A stretch of 56,544 nucleotides of DNA, taken from contig DAHVFH010000136.1 of NCBI GenBank assembly GCA_027317105.1, positions 1-56,544 on the forward strand, written 5' to 3'. This document shows positions 8,989 to 17,399 of this stretch, one piece after another. The position numbers were made by a program, and so were the translations under genes. Position 1 is the stretch's first letter, and each line of letters opens with the position of its first letter. The DNA is from Cytophagales bacterium (GTDB taxonomy: Bacteria > Bacteroidota > Bacteroidia > Cytophagales > Cyclobacteriaceae). Below the pieces are notes generated by a model. The model searched no databases. It had not been told where the DNA came from and saw only the letters and a list, made by a program, of their open reading frames with translations.

Positions 8989-11448
8989 TTACTTTTTCTT
9001 CTTTGTAGCCTTTTTTGCAACCTTCTTCGCTGATTTTTTAATCGCCTTTTTCGCGGACGATTTCTTAGCGGTTTTTTTCACGACTTTCTTAGCTACTTTT
9101 TTCTTGATCTTTGTAGCAGGAATTTTTGCTACTGGCTTCGCTCTTTTCGCAGCTAATTTTTTCGTTGGTGCTTTCTTGGCAACTTTAGGTTTCATTTTCG
9201 CCATGGCATTCAAAGCAGAGCCGGCCTTGAACCATTCGATCTGATTTTTATTATAAGTATGATTAACTAAAATCCTTTCGATCTTTCCATCGCTGTGATG
9301 AATGACTACCGTAAGTTGTTTTTCAGGAGCAAAACTCATCAAACCTGTGATATCAAAGATATCGTCTTCTCGAATTTTATCGTAATCCGCTTTGTCTGCA
9401 AAAGTTAATGCCAACATTCCCTGTTTTTTTAAATTTGTTTCGTGAATGCGCGCAAATGATTTTACCAAAATAGCCCGTACGCCAAGGTGGCGCGGCTCCA
9501 TTGCGGCATGTTCGCGCGATGACCCTTCTCCGTAATTTTCGTCTCCTACTACGATTGCTCCAATCCCCGCAGCCTTATAGGCCCTTTGTACGATGGGCAC
9601 TTCATCGTAATGACCGGTAAGGCCATTGCGCACACTATTGATTTTCTCATTATAAAAATTGGTAGCTCCAATTAATAAATTATTTGAAATGTTGTCGAGG
9701 TGGCCTCTGTATTTCAGCCATTTTCCGGCCATGGAAATATGATCGGTAGTACATTTACCTTTTGCTTTGATGAGTAGCCTTAGGCGAGTTAAATCCGTTT
9801 TTTCCCAAGCCTTGAAAGGTTCAAGCAATTGTAATCGATCAGAACCTGGATCCACTTTCACTTCAACCTTGCTTCCGTCTTTTGCAGGAGCGATGAACCC
9901 AGGATCTTTCACATCAAAGCCTTTCGTAGGCAACTCATCCCCAGTAGGAGGATTGAGTTTCACTTGCTGGCCTTGCTCATTCGTGAGCATGTCGGTAATT
10001 GGATTAAAGCCCAAGTTTCCTGCGATAGCAATGGCCGTTACGATTTCTGGGGATGCTACAAATGCACATGTATTTGGGTTTCCATCATTGCGTGATTGGA
10101 AATTTCTATTAAAAGAATGAATAATCGTATTCCGCTCTTTACGCTCTGCGCCAACACGGCTCCACATACCGATGCATGGCCCACAGGCATTAGCAAAAAC
10201 TTTTGCCCCGATTTTATTGAATGTCTCAATAAAACCATCGCGCTCAATGGTGTATCTTACTTGTTCAGAACCTGGAGTTATTGTGAACATTGCCTTGGTT
10301 TTCAGGCCTTTATCGGCTACTTGTTTAGCTAAACTTGCAGCACGAGAAATATCTTCATAGGAGGAGTTTGTACAGGAGCCTATCAACCCTACCTCTACCT
10401 TTAAAGGCCAGCCATTTTTCTCGGCCGCTTCTTTCATTTTAGAGATGGGTGTTGCCAAATCCGGGGTAAATGGACCATTGATGTATGGCTCTAATTCTGA
10501 AAGGTTGATTTCGATGACTTGGTCAAAATACTTTTCAGGATTTTTATAGACTTCGGGGTCTCCCGTCAAATGTTCTTTGATTTTATTGGCTAATTTGGCC
10601 ACTTCCCCTCTTCCTGTGGCTGTGAGGTAACGCTCCATTGAACGATCATAACCAAAGGTGGAAGTGGTCGCGCCAATTTCAGCACCCATGTTACAAATGG
10701 TGCCTTTGCCCGTGCAACTCATTGACGTTGCCCCCTCTCCAAAATATTCCACAATGGCACCTGTTCCACCCTTCACGGTAAGTATTCCGGCTACTTTCAG
10801 AATCACATCTTTGGCTGCAGTCCAGCCATTAAGTTTTCCGGTCAGTTTTATCCCGATTAGTTTTGGGAATCTCAGTTCCCATGGCATATCGCTCATAACA
10901 TCAACAGCATCTGCTCCGCCTACACCAATGGCTACCATACCCAAACCTCCTGCATTCACTGTGTGGGAGTCAGTGCCAATCATCATCCCTCCGGGGAAAG
11001 CATAATTTTCAAGTACGACCTGGTGAATAATCCCAGCACCTGGTTTCCAGAAGCCAAGACCATATTTTGTAGATACGGAAGAAAGAAAATCAAAAACTTC
11101 CCTGCTTTCTGAGTTGGCGATTTGCAAATCGTTTTGGGCATCAACTTTAGCTACAATAAGGTGGTCACAATGAACCGTGGATGGGACCGCCACTTTTGGT
11201 ATTCCAGCAGACATAAACTGCAATAACGCCATTTGAGCAGTTGCATCTTGCATCGCAACTCGGTCAGGCGAAAAATCCACATATGATTTCCCCCTTCCAA
11301 AATTCTCAAGCTTCTGGTCTGTATGAAGGTGAGTATACAATATCTTTTCTGAAAGCGTCAGTGGCTTATTCACCACTTTTCTTGCCTTAGCAATGCGACC
11401 TGGAATGGCAGCATATAGCTTTTTGATCATTTCTAAATCGAATACCAT
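8989..11448 (-). CDS. Aconitate hydratase with a lysine/alanine-rich C-terminal tail
   Basis: Aconitase isomerises citrate to isocitrate in the TCA cycle. The body matches the mitochondrial-type enzyme: YVDFSPDRVAMQDATAQMAL, the 4Fe-4S ligand regions IGSCTNSSYED and ACGPCIGMW, SFNRNFQSRNDGNPNT, and the swivelling domain with GDENYGEGSSREHAAMEPR. The start is taken at the ATG at 11448 (MVFDLEMIKKLY); the four codons before it would need a TTG and are not conserved. After about 750 residues, where the family normally stops, a tail of roughly 70 residues follows, made almost only of K, A, P, V, S and T with repeated KKVAKK, AKKSSAKKA and KKATKKKK words, like histone H1 or AlgP tails. The tail is in frame with no sign of an error. 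Confidence 0.93.
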   Translation of the reverse strand: MVFDLEMIKKLYAAIPGRIAKARKVVNKPLTLSEKILYTHLHTDQKLENFGRGKSYVDFSPDRVAMQDATAQMALLQFMSAGIPKVAVPSTVHCDHLIVAKVDAQNDLQIANSESREVFDFLSSVSTKYGLGFWKPGAGIIHQVVLENYAFPGGMMIGTDSHTVNAGGLGMVAIGVGGADAVDVMSDMPWELRFPKLIGIKLTGKLNGWTAAKDVILKVAGILTVKGGTGAIVEYFGEGATSMSCTGKGTICNMGAEIGATTSTFGYDRSMERYLTATGRGEVAKLANKIKEHLTGDPEVYKNPEKYFDQVIEINLSELEPYINGPFTPDLATPISKMKEAAEKNGWPLKVEVGLIGSCTNSSYEDISRAASLAKQVADKGLKTKAMFTITPGSEQVRYTIERDGFIETFNKIGAKVFANACGPCIGMWSRVGAERKERNTIIHSFNRNFQSRNDGNPNTCAFVASPEIVTAIAIAGNLGFNPITDMLTNEQGQQVKLNPPTGDELPTKGFDVKDPGFIAPAKDGSKVEVKVDPGSDRLQLLEPFKAWEKTDLTRLRLLIKAKGKCTTDHISMAGKWLKYRGHLDNISNNLLIGATNFYNEKINSVRNGLTGHYDEVPIVQRAYKAAGIGAIVVGDENYGEGSSREHAAMEPRHLGVRAILVKSFARIHETNLKKQGMLALTFADKADYDKIREDDIFDITGLMSFAPEKQLTVVIHHSDGKIERILVNHTYNKNQIEWFKAGSALNAMAKMKPKVAKKAPTKKLAAKRAKPVAKIPATKIKKKVAKKVVKKTAKKSSAKKAIKKSAKKVAKKATKKKK

Positions 11449-11615
11449 AAAAGTTAGCAATAAGAAGTTAAAGTGCTAAACTAATACTTTATTACAGGAT
11501 TTTATCAGGATTAACCAAATTTTCGTGATGACTTTATTACTTTCTGATTTTGAGTTGGTTACGGAAAAATGTATTTATTGATTAACTGCCCCTCTTTTAA
11601 AGAAGGTCATAGCCT

Positions 11616-11996
11616 TCATGCTTGCCGCATCTCAGCGTTTATATTAATAATGTCCTTTAGTGCATCAAGTGCAATTTTTTCCGATTCCTCTACCTTACCA
11701 TCCGCATTGATGATATCATACATTTCGGTGTAGACTTTGTATTTCTGGGCAAATGTTATCTTTTCAAAAAATTTGAATGAATCATGAATTACCTCCATGG
11801 CCATCGATTGTTCTAAATCTCGGTACTCTGCCACTGCCAAATCATACTTCTTTTTTGGATCGTTTTCCTGGGGAAACAACTTAGTCATTTTTTCAAGAAT
11901 AACTTTTTCTTCGCTCGGATGAAGGATAGTATCAGCCAAGGCCATGTGGATATACAGGAACAGGATGAAATCTTGAAAGTTTTTATGTAATACCAT
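11616..11996 (-). CDS. TerB-like protein
   Basis: A 126-residue, all-helical protein. The pattern FILFLYIHMALADTILHPSE near the N-terminus and a second acidic, D-x-D-G-like segment IINADGKVEESEKIALDALK near the C-terminus match the duplicated helix repeats of the TerB/DUF533-like fold, in which acidic residues may bind metal. Members occur in tellurite-resistance and membrane-stress clusters, but many are stand-alone, as here, with unknown role. It lies downstream of the groESL terminator and is probably transcribed separately. Confidence 0.6.
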   Translation of the reverse strand: MVLHKNFQDFILFLYIHMALADTILHPSEEKVILEKMTKLFPQENDPKKKYDLAVAEYRDLEQSMAMEVIHDSFKFFEKITFAQKYKVYTEMYDIINADGKVEESEKIALDALKDIININAEMRQA

Positions 11997-12020
11997 GCGT
12001 TTTTATTTGTATCCTCAAAT

Positions 12021-12054
12021 TTAAAAAAAAGGCTTTACGTTTCCGTAAAGCCTT
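12021..12054 (-). terminator. Intrinsic terminator of groES-groEL
   Basis: A perfect 11-bp stem (12029-12039 with 12044-12054) closed by a 4-base loop and followed on the minus strand by eight T residues. It lies 24 bases past the groEL stop. Confidence 0.9.
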
Positions 12055-12077
12055 CTTATATAAATATGACAGAGGAA

Positions 12078-13709
12078 TTACATCATTCCGCCCATGCCGC
12101 CTCCGGGAGGCATAGCTGGTGCTGAATCCTTTTCTTCCTGGATTTCACTCACAACCGCTTCGGTCGTCAAAAGCAGTCCAGCGATAGAAGCTGCATTTTC
12201 CAAAGCAAGACGAGCTACTTTAGTAGGGTCAATGATACCCGCTGCAAAAAACTCTTCAAATTTGTTGTCGCTGGCATTGTATCCGAAGTCTTTTTTGCCA
12301 TCACGAACTTTGTTGACGATTACAGAGCCTTCTTGGCCTGCATTTTCAGCAATAGTACGGAGTGGAGATTCTAAGGCAAGGCGAACAATATTTACACCTG
12401 TTGACTGATCTTCGTTGTCAGTTTTCAAGTCTTTCAACGCTTCAATAGCGCGAATGTATGCTACACCACCACCAGGGATAATTCCTTCCTGAACAGCGGC
12501 ACGGGTTGCATGCAATGCATCGTCAACGCGATCTTTCTTTTCTTTCATTTCCACTTCAGTGGCTGCTCCAATGTAAAGGATCGCAACACCGCCAGAAATT
12601 TTTGCCAGACGCTCTTGCAATTTTTCCTTGTCGTAATCAGAAGTAGTGGTTTCGATTTGAGCCTTGATCTGGCTGACACGGCCAGTGATCTCTGATTTCT
12701 TGCCAGCACCGTTTACAATGGTTGTGTTGTCTTTGTCGATGCTGATTTTTTCAGCGCGGCCAAGGTATTCCAACTTTGCGTCTTCGAGTTTCATACCTGT
12801 TTCTTCTGAGATCACTTTACCACCTGTAAGGATGGCAATGTCTTCCAACATCGCTTTTCTGCGATCGCCAAATCCAGGGGCTTTTACAGCAGCCACACGG
12901 AGTGCGCCACGGATCTTATTAACCACCAGTGTGGCCAATGCTTCGCCTTCTATTTCTTCTGCAATAATTAACAGTGGTTTTCCGGTTTGCACAGATGCTT
13001 CCAGGATTGGAAGTAATTCCTTCATCGAAGTGATTTTCTTGTCGTAGATCAGGATGTAAGGATTCTCAAGCTCCGCTTCCATTTTCTCTGTGTTGGTCAC
13101 AAAATAGGGAGAGAGGTAACCGCGATCGAATTGCATGCCTTCAACAGTCTTTACTTCTGTTTCGGTTCCTTTCGCTTCTTCCACAGTGATTACTCCGTCT
13201 TTACCCACTTTTTCCATGGCAGTGGCAATCATTTTGCCAATTTCATGATCATTGTTGGAAGAGATGGTAGCTACTTGTGTGATTTCTTGAGATCCTTTGA
13301 TGTTCTTGGATTGTTTTTTAAGACTTTCGACAACGGCTGTTACGGCCTTTTCGATGCCCCTTTTCAAATCCATCGGATTAGCGCCAGCGGCCACGTTCTT
13401 AATTCCGTGAGCATAGATGGATTGTGCTAACACCGTTGCGGTAGTAGTACCATCCCCGGCTGCATCTGCAGTTTTAGAAGCTACCTCTTTCACGAGCTGC
13501 GCGCCCATGTTTTCGATAGGATCTTTCAATTCAATTTCCTTAGCAACAGACACACCATCTTTGGTAACAGTTGGGGCACCAAATTTTTTGTCGAGGATTA
13601 CGTTACGACCTTTTGGTCCGAGGGTAACCTTTACGGCATTTGCCAATTTATCCACACCCTTTTTTATTCTATCGCGGGCATTGGTATCGAATGTTATTTC
13701 TTTAGCCAT
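12078..13709 (-). CDS. groL: Chaperonin GroEL (60 kDa)
   Basis: A 543-residue chaperonin subunit, full length for the family. The N-terminus AKEITFDTNARDRIKKGVDK, the ATP-binding loop with AGDGTTTATVLAQSI, the apical domain and the flexible C-terminal GGM tail (PPGGGMGGMM) are all present. Fourteen copies form the double ring that folds proteins with GroES and ATP. It follows groES by 33 bases and is closed by a strong terminator. Confidence 0.98.
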   Translation of the reverse strand: MAKEITFDTNARDRIKKGVDKLANAVKVTLGPKGRNVILDKKFGAPTVTKDGVSVAKEIELKDPIENMGAQLVKEVASKTADAAGDGTTTATVLAQSIYAHGIKNVAAGANPMDLKRGIEKAVTAVVESLKKQSKNIKGSQEITQVATISSNNDHEIGKMIATAMEKVGKDGVITVEEAKGTETEVKTVEGMQFDRGYLSPYFVTNTEKMEAELENPYILIYDKKITSMKELLPILEASVQTGKPLLIIAEEIEGEALATLVVNKIRGALRVAAVKAPGFGDRRKAMLEDIAILTGGKVISEETGMKLEDAKLEYLGRAEKISIDKDNTTIVNGAGKKSEITGRVSQIKAQIETTTSDYDKEKLQERLAKISGGVAILYIGAATEVEMKEKKDRVDDALHATRAAVQEGIIPGGGVAYIRAIEALKDLKTDNEDQSTGVNIVRLALESPLRTIAENAGQEGSVIVNKVRDGKKDFGYNASDNKFEEFFAAGIIDPTKVARLALENAASIAGLLLTTEAVVSEIQEEKDSAPAMPPGGGMGGMM

Positions 13710-13742
13710 TGTATTTATAAGTTAGAGTTGTTAAAAAAAAAA

Positions 13743-14021
13743 TTAAACTGTTCCGAAGATGTCGGAATTGCGCATGATCAAATATTCTTTGCCTTCGATC
13801 GTGATCTCGGTGCCGGAGTATTTTCCATAAAGGACTTTGTCTCCTACTTTCACTGTAACCGGTTTGTCTTTGATTCCATCGCCAATTGCGATTACCTTGC
13901 CCTGCACGGGTTTTTCCTTTGCCGTATCGGGGATGTATAGCCCACTTGAGGTCTTAGTTTCTGCGGCCGCAGCCTCTACAAGCACCCGGTCTTCATTGGG
14001 TTTAAAGTTGATTTTTGCCAT
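13743..14021 (-). CDS. groES: Co-chaperonin GroES
   Basis: A 92-residue co-chaperonin. KINFKPNEDRVLVEAAAAE starts the beta-barrel, SGLYIPDTAKEKPVQG is the mobile loop that binds GroEL, and GDKVLYGKYSGTEI the roof region. It is the first gene of the groES-groEL operon. I searched the 230-base divergent region upstream for the CIRCE inverted repeat of HrcA and did not find it; the best promoter-like word on the minus strand is CATCTTTG near 14130, one base off the -7 consensus and without a good -33 partner. Confidence 0.97.
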   Translation of the reverse strand: MAKINFKPNEDRVLVEAAAAETKTSSGLYIPDTAKEKPVQGKVIAIGDGIKDKPVTVKVGDKVLYGKYSGTEITIEGKEYLIMRNSDIFGTV

Positions 14022-14252
14022 AGTAAATAATTGAGATTTGGTTTAACATTTATGTCGTGAACCCCGTTGCGAAAATAGTGCCATTCCGATTTTTGGTGAT
14101 TCGATAGCCAGTTTTGCTTAAAAAGGCGGACAAAGATGAAAAATAATGACATAACCGGCAGAAACGAAATTTGAAAATGGCAATTTGGCAGGAACATTCT
14201 CAGTCACTTGGTGGTTAAATGGTTTTTAAAATCTAATAAACCCACCAAAAAA

Positions 14253-15296
14253 ATGATACTTGTAAAAGGTTACGCAGCACAAAATGCCAAATCACCCTTG
14301 GCACCCTTCAATTTTCAGCGTAGAGAGCCAGGGCCCACTGATGTTCAAATCGATATTTTATATTGTGGCGTTTGCCACTCTGATCTTCATCAGATCAGGG
14401 ATGAATGGGGCGGATCTATTTTTCCCATGGTTCCAGGCCATGAAATTGTCGGAAAAGTTTCAAAGGTAGGAAGTGAAGTTAAAAACTTTAAAATTGGCGA
14501 TATGGTTGGAGTTGGATGCCTTGTTGATTCATGTCGTAGTTGTTCCAATTGTAAAGCTGACTTGGAGCAATTTTGTGAAGTGCACTCGGTGGCTACGTAT
14601 AATAGTCTCGAGATGGATCGGAAGACGCCCACTTATGGAGGCTATTCCAATCAAATTGTAGTCGATGAAAAATTTACCCTAAAGGTTTCTGACAAACTGA
14701 AACTTGAAGGCGTAGCTCCTTTATTATGTGCCGGCATTACCACCTATTCGCCCCTTCGCCATTGGAAAGTTGGAAAAGGACATAAGGTGGCTGTAGTTGG
14801 ATTAGGCGGCCTTGGGCACATGGCAGTGAAATTCGCGGCTTCATTTGGTGCTGAGGTTACGGTGTTAAGCACAACCGCTTCCAAAGAAAAAGACGCTAAA
14901 AAGTTAGGCGCCCATCATTTTGTGGTAACCAAAGACGAAGGGCAAATAAAAAAGGTGAAAGAGAGTTTTGATTTTATTCTCAATACAATTTCTGCCCAGC
15001 ATGATTATAATTTCTTTCTGAATTTATTAAGAGTCAATGGCACTATGGTATTGGTAGGTGTACCTCCGGAGGCGGTACCTGTTCGTGCGTTCAGCCTTAT
15101 TGGTGGGAGGAGGTCGCTCGCGGGATCTCTTATTGGTGGACTAAAGGAAACACAGGAGATGCTTGACTATTGCGCCACTCATAATATCACTTCTGAAATT
15201 GAAATCATCCCCATCAAAGAAATTGAAAATGCCTATGTAAGAATGGTAAAAGGGGATGTTCGGTATCGATTTGTTATTGATATGGCTACTTTGTAG
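14253..15296 (+). CDS. Zinc-dependent NAD(P)H alcohol dehydrogenase / aldehyde reductase (YahK/CAD type)
   Basis: A medium-chain dehydrogenase of 347 residues from the ATG at 14253; an upstream TTG would add 15 residues that the family lacks. CGVCHSDLHQIRDEW and PMVPGHEIVGKV hold the catalytic zinc ligands; the structural zinc cysteines are in DSCRSCSNCKADLEQFC; VVGLGGLGHMAVKFA is the Rossmann nucleotide loop. YahK and cinnamyl-alcohol-dehydrogenase relatives mainly reduce aldehydes with NADPH. The gene is monocistronic, divergent from groES, and followed by HU with its own promoter. Confidence 0.88.
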   Translation: MILVKGYAAQNAKSPLAPFNFQRREPGPTDVQIDILYCGVCHSDLHQIRDEWGGSIFPMVPGHEIVGKVSKVGSEVKNFKIGDMVGVGCLVDSCRSCSNCKADLEQFCEVHSVATYNSLEMDRKTPTYGGYSNQIVVDEKFTLKVSDKLKLEGVAPLLCAGITTYSPLRHWKVGKGHKVAVVGLGGLGHMAVKFAASFGAEVTVLSTTASKEKDAKKLGAHHFVVTKDEGQIKKVKESFDFILNTISAQHDYNFFLNLLRVNGTMVLVGVPPEAVPVRAFSLIGGRRSLAGSLIGGLKETQEMLDYCATHNITSEIEIIPIKEIENAYVRMVKGDVRYRFVIDMATL

Positions 15297-15469
15297 AAAA
15301 CTTTGTGCTGTAAATGTTGTCCACAATAGTTAACGTATTAAAACAAATTATGCTTGTTGTGATTTGATTATCAGATTTATATGAAAAGCATTTTGCGTTA
15401 ACCGCTGTAATTGCCTGTAAATATTGGGGTTCAGGAGCATGGCATTATGTAATAATGGCCTCAAAATAA

Positions 15470-15499
15470 TTTGATGGGCTGAAAAAGCCTCTATCTTTG
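15470..15499 (+). promoter_or_regulatory. Bacteroidota-type promoter of the HU gene
   Basis: TTTG at 15470-15473 and TATCTTTG at 15492-15499 (full match to TAnnTTTG), separated by 18 bases. The transcript would begin about 30 bases before the HU start codon. Confidence 0.75.
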
Positions 15500-15535
15500 C
15501 CGGCTGAAATCTAAACCACAAATTCAACAAACATT

Positions 15536-15805
15536 ATGAACAAAGCAGAACTAGTAAGCAAAATTGCCGAAGATGCAGAGATCACTAAAGTACAAGCCGC
15601 AGCGGCATTGGATTCTTTTATGACTGGCGTAACCAAAACATTAAAGTCTGGTGGTAAGCTGATCTTAGTTGGATTCGGAACATTCTCTGTTGCCAAAAGA
15701 GCAGCTCGTAACGGTCGCAATCCGGCCACCGGAGCAACCATCAAAATCAAAGCTAAGAAAGTAGCAAAATTCAAAGCAAGCAAAGAACTTTCAGGCAAAT
15801 TATAA
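15536..15805 (+). CDS. HU-family DNA-binding protein
   Basis: An 89-residue histone-like protein. MNKAELVSKIAEDAEITK begins the helical dimer body; the signature GFGTFSVAKRAARNGRNPATG near residues 46-66 is the flexible beta arm that enters the minor groove; KKVAKFKASKELSGKL closes the fold. It bends and compacts DNA as a dimer. The gene has its own promoter and terminator and is probably strongly expressed. Confidence 0.95.
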   Translation: MNKAELVSKIAEDAEITKVQAAAALDSFMTGVTKTLKSGGKLILVGFGTFSVAKRAARNGRNPATGATIKIKAKKVAKFKASKELSGKL

Positions 15806-15827
15806 GGCCGAAAGTCCAGTTAGTATT

Positions 15828-15857
15828 AAAGCCCTTGTTCAAAGCAAGGGCTTTTTT
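15828..15857 (+). terminator. Intrinsic terminator of the HU gene
   Basis: A perfect 10-bp stem (15828-15837 with 15845-15854), 7-base loop, followed by a T-tract. It separates HU from the nuo operon. Confidence 0.88.
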
Positions 15858-15971
15858 GCTTAAAGCCTTATAACGTTTTACAAACGATTGATTTATTTGA
15901 TTAAAATTTATCTTGCGAAAGTTCTATTAATCAATAAAAATAGCTGAAATTTGGCTGTATTTATTTGACTT

Positions 15972-16343
15972 ATGGATAATTCGAGTTTAGTACAATATCT
16001 TCCTATTGGATTAATGTTTTTGGTTGCCCTCGGTTTTGTAGGGACAACCATTCTGGGTACGCACTTGCTCGGCCCCATGCGGAAGACTAAAATAAAATTA
16101 GATGCCTTTGAGTGCGGCATCGAGTCGAAAGGCAATGCCCGCCTTCCTTTCAATATTAAATATTTTTTAGTAGCGATACTTTTTGTGTTGTTTGATGTCG
16201 AAGTAATTTTTATGTACCCTTGGGCAGTGAACTTTAAGTCATTGGGCAAGGTTGGTTTCATTGAAATGATTTTGTTTATTGGATTTCTATTAATCGGTTT
16301 TTTCTATTTATTGAAGAAGGGGGCGTTGAAATGGGAGGATTAA
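15972..16343 (+). CDS. nuoA: NADH-quinone oxidoreductase subunit A
   Basis: A 123-residue inner-membrane subunit with three hydrophobic segments. The conserved loop between the first two has KLDAFECGIESKGNARLPF, containing the cysteine exposed during the active/deactive transition, and FLVAILFVLFDVEVIFMYPW follows as segment two. It is the first gene of the nuo operon; no convincing promoter word was found in the 115 bases between the HU terminator and its start. Confidence 0.95.
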   Translation: MDNSSLVQYLPIGLMFLVALGFVGTTILGTHLLGPMRKTKIKLDAFECGIESKGNARLPFNIKYFLVAILFVLFDVEVIFMYPWAVNFKSLGKVGFIEMILFIGFLLIGFFYLLKKGALKWED

Positions 16344-16347
16344 AACT

Positions 16348-16899
16348 ATGGAAGCTATAGCGAAAATTAATGTTGGTGAAAAACCGGATGGCCACGAAGG
16401 GCCAGGCTTTTTTGCTACCCGGTTAGATAAAGTAATTGGTCTGGCTAGAAAAAATTCCATCTGGCCCTTGCCCTTTGCCACGTCATGCTGTGGCATTGAG
16501 TTCATGGCAACCATGGGAGCAAATTATGATCTGGCTAGGTTTGGGTCTGAGCGATTGAGCTTCTCACCACGACAAGCAGACTTACTCATGGTAATGGGAA
16601 CGATTGCCAAAAAAATGGGGCCTGTTTTACGTCAGGTTTATGAACAAATGGCTGAGCCTCGTTGGGTAATATCAGTTGGTGCATGTGCCTCTAGTGGAGG
16701 TATTTTTGATACTTACAGTGTATTACAAGGAATTGACAGAATAATCCCCGTTGACGTGTATGTGCCAGGGTGTCCTCCGCGCCCCGAACAAATAATTGAT
16801 GGGTTTATGAAAATACAGCATTTGGTTGAGACCGAATCGTTAAGAAGGCGTGATTCGGCAGAATACAAGGCGATGTTGAACAAATTCGGCATCGAATGA
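16348..16899 (+). CDS. nuoB: NADH-quinone oxidoreductase subunit B
   Basis: A 183-residue peripheral-arm subunit that carries the terminal 4Fe-4S cluster N2. Ligand cysteines are in ATSCCGIEFMA, GACASSGGIFD and PGCPPRPEQIIDG, the family's spacing. N2 hands electrons to quinone at the interface with NuoD and NuoH. The gene begins 4 bases after nuoA and overlaps nuoC by 4 bases (ATGA). Confidence 0.97.
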   Translation: MEAIAKINVGEKPDGHEGPGFFATRLDKVIGLARKNSIWPLPFATSCCGIEFMATMGANYDLARFGSERLSFSPRQADLLMVMGTIAKKMGPVLRQVYEQMAEPRWVISVGACASSGGIFDTYSVLQGIDRIIPVDVYVPGCPPRPEQIIDGFMKIQHLVETESLRRRDSAEYKAMLNKFGIE

Positions 16900-17399
16900 T
16901 GGAAGCAGCCGCACAAGAGAAAATCCTCTCTGCCATCAACGATAAATTTGAGGGGGAGGTGATCGAAGCTGGAATGATCAAGGATTTCTTCACGATCATA
17001 TTAAAAAAAGAGAAAATTGTTGAAGTCATTAGCCTTCTCTACCATCACGAAGAGACTAAATTTCAATACCTTACTACGCTCTGTGGAATTCATTACCCCG
17101 ACCAAAACCAAATCGCGGTGATGTACCAACTCCACAACCTTTCCACGAACCAACGCATTCGACTAAAAATATTTTTGCCTGCTGAGAAACCAGAGGTAAA
17201 TACCCTTACTCCAGTCTTCTCTGCAGCGAACTGGCCCGAGCGAGAAACCTATGATTTTTTTGGTGTTATTTTCGAAGGCCATCCAAATCTGAAAAGAATT
17301 TTGAATGTCGAAGACATGCTGATATTCCCGCTGCGAAAAGAATATCCGCTCGAAGACCAGACCCGTGAAGATAAAAACGACTTAATGTTTGGACGATGA
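16896..17399 (+). CDS. nuoC: NADH-quinone oxidoreductase subunit C
   Basis: A 167-residue 30-kDa-type subunit of the hydrophilic arm. ERETYDFFGVIFEGHPNLKR followed by ILNVEDM and FPLRKEYPLED near the C-terminus is the family signature. It is not fused to NuoD, as is normal in this phylum, and overlaps nuoB and nuoD by 4 bases each, which suggests translational coupling. Confidence 0.95.
   Translation: MMEAAAQEKILSAINDKFEGEVIEAGMIKDFFTIILKKEKIVEVISLLYHHEETKFQYLTTLCGIHYPDQNQIAVMYQLHNLSTNQRIRLKIFLPAEKPEVNTLTPVFSAANWPERETYDFFGVIFEGHPNLKRILNVEDMLIFPLRKEYPLEDQTREDKNDLMFGR

Noticed and set aside
11449..11460. Longer aconitase start at a TTG (11460)
   Set aside because: The ATG at 11448 gives the usual N-terminus; the four extra residues do not match the family.
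14022..14252. CIRCE/HrcA operator before groES
   Set aside because: Searched both strands for TTAGCACTC and its complement pair; not present.
15857..15971. Promoter for the nuo operon
   Set aside because: Several TTTG words but no TAnnTTTG at the right distance; not called.
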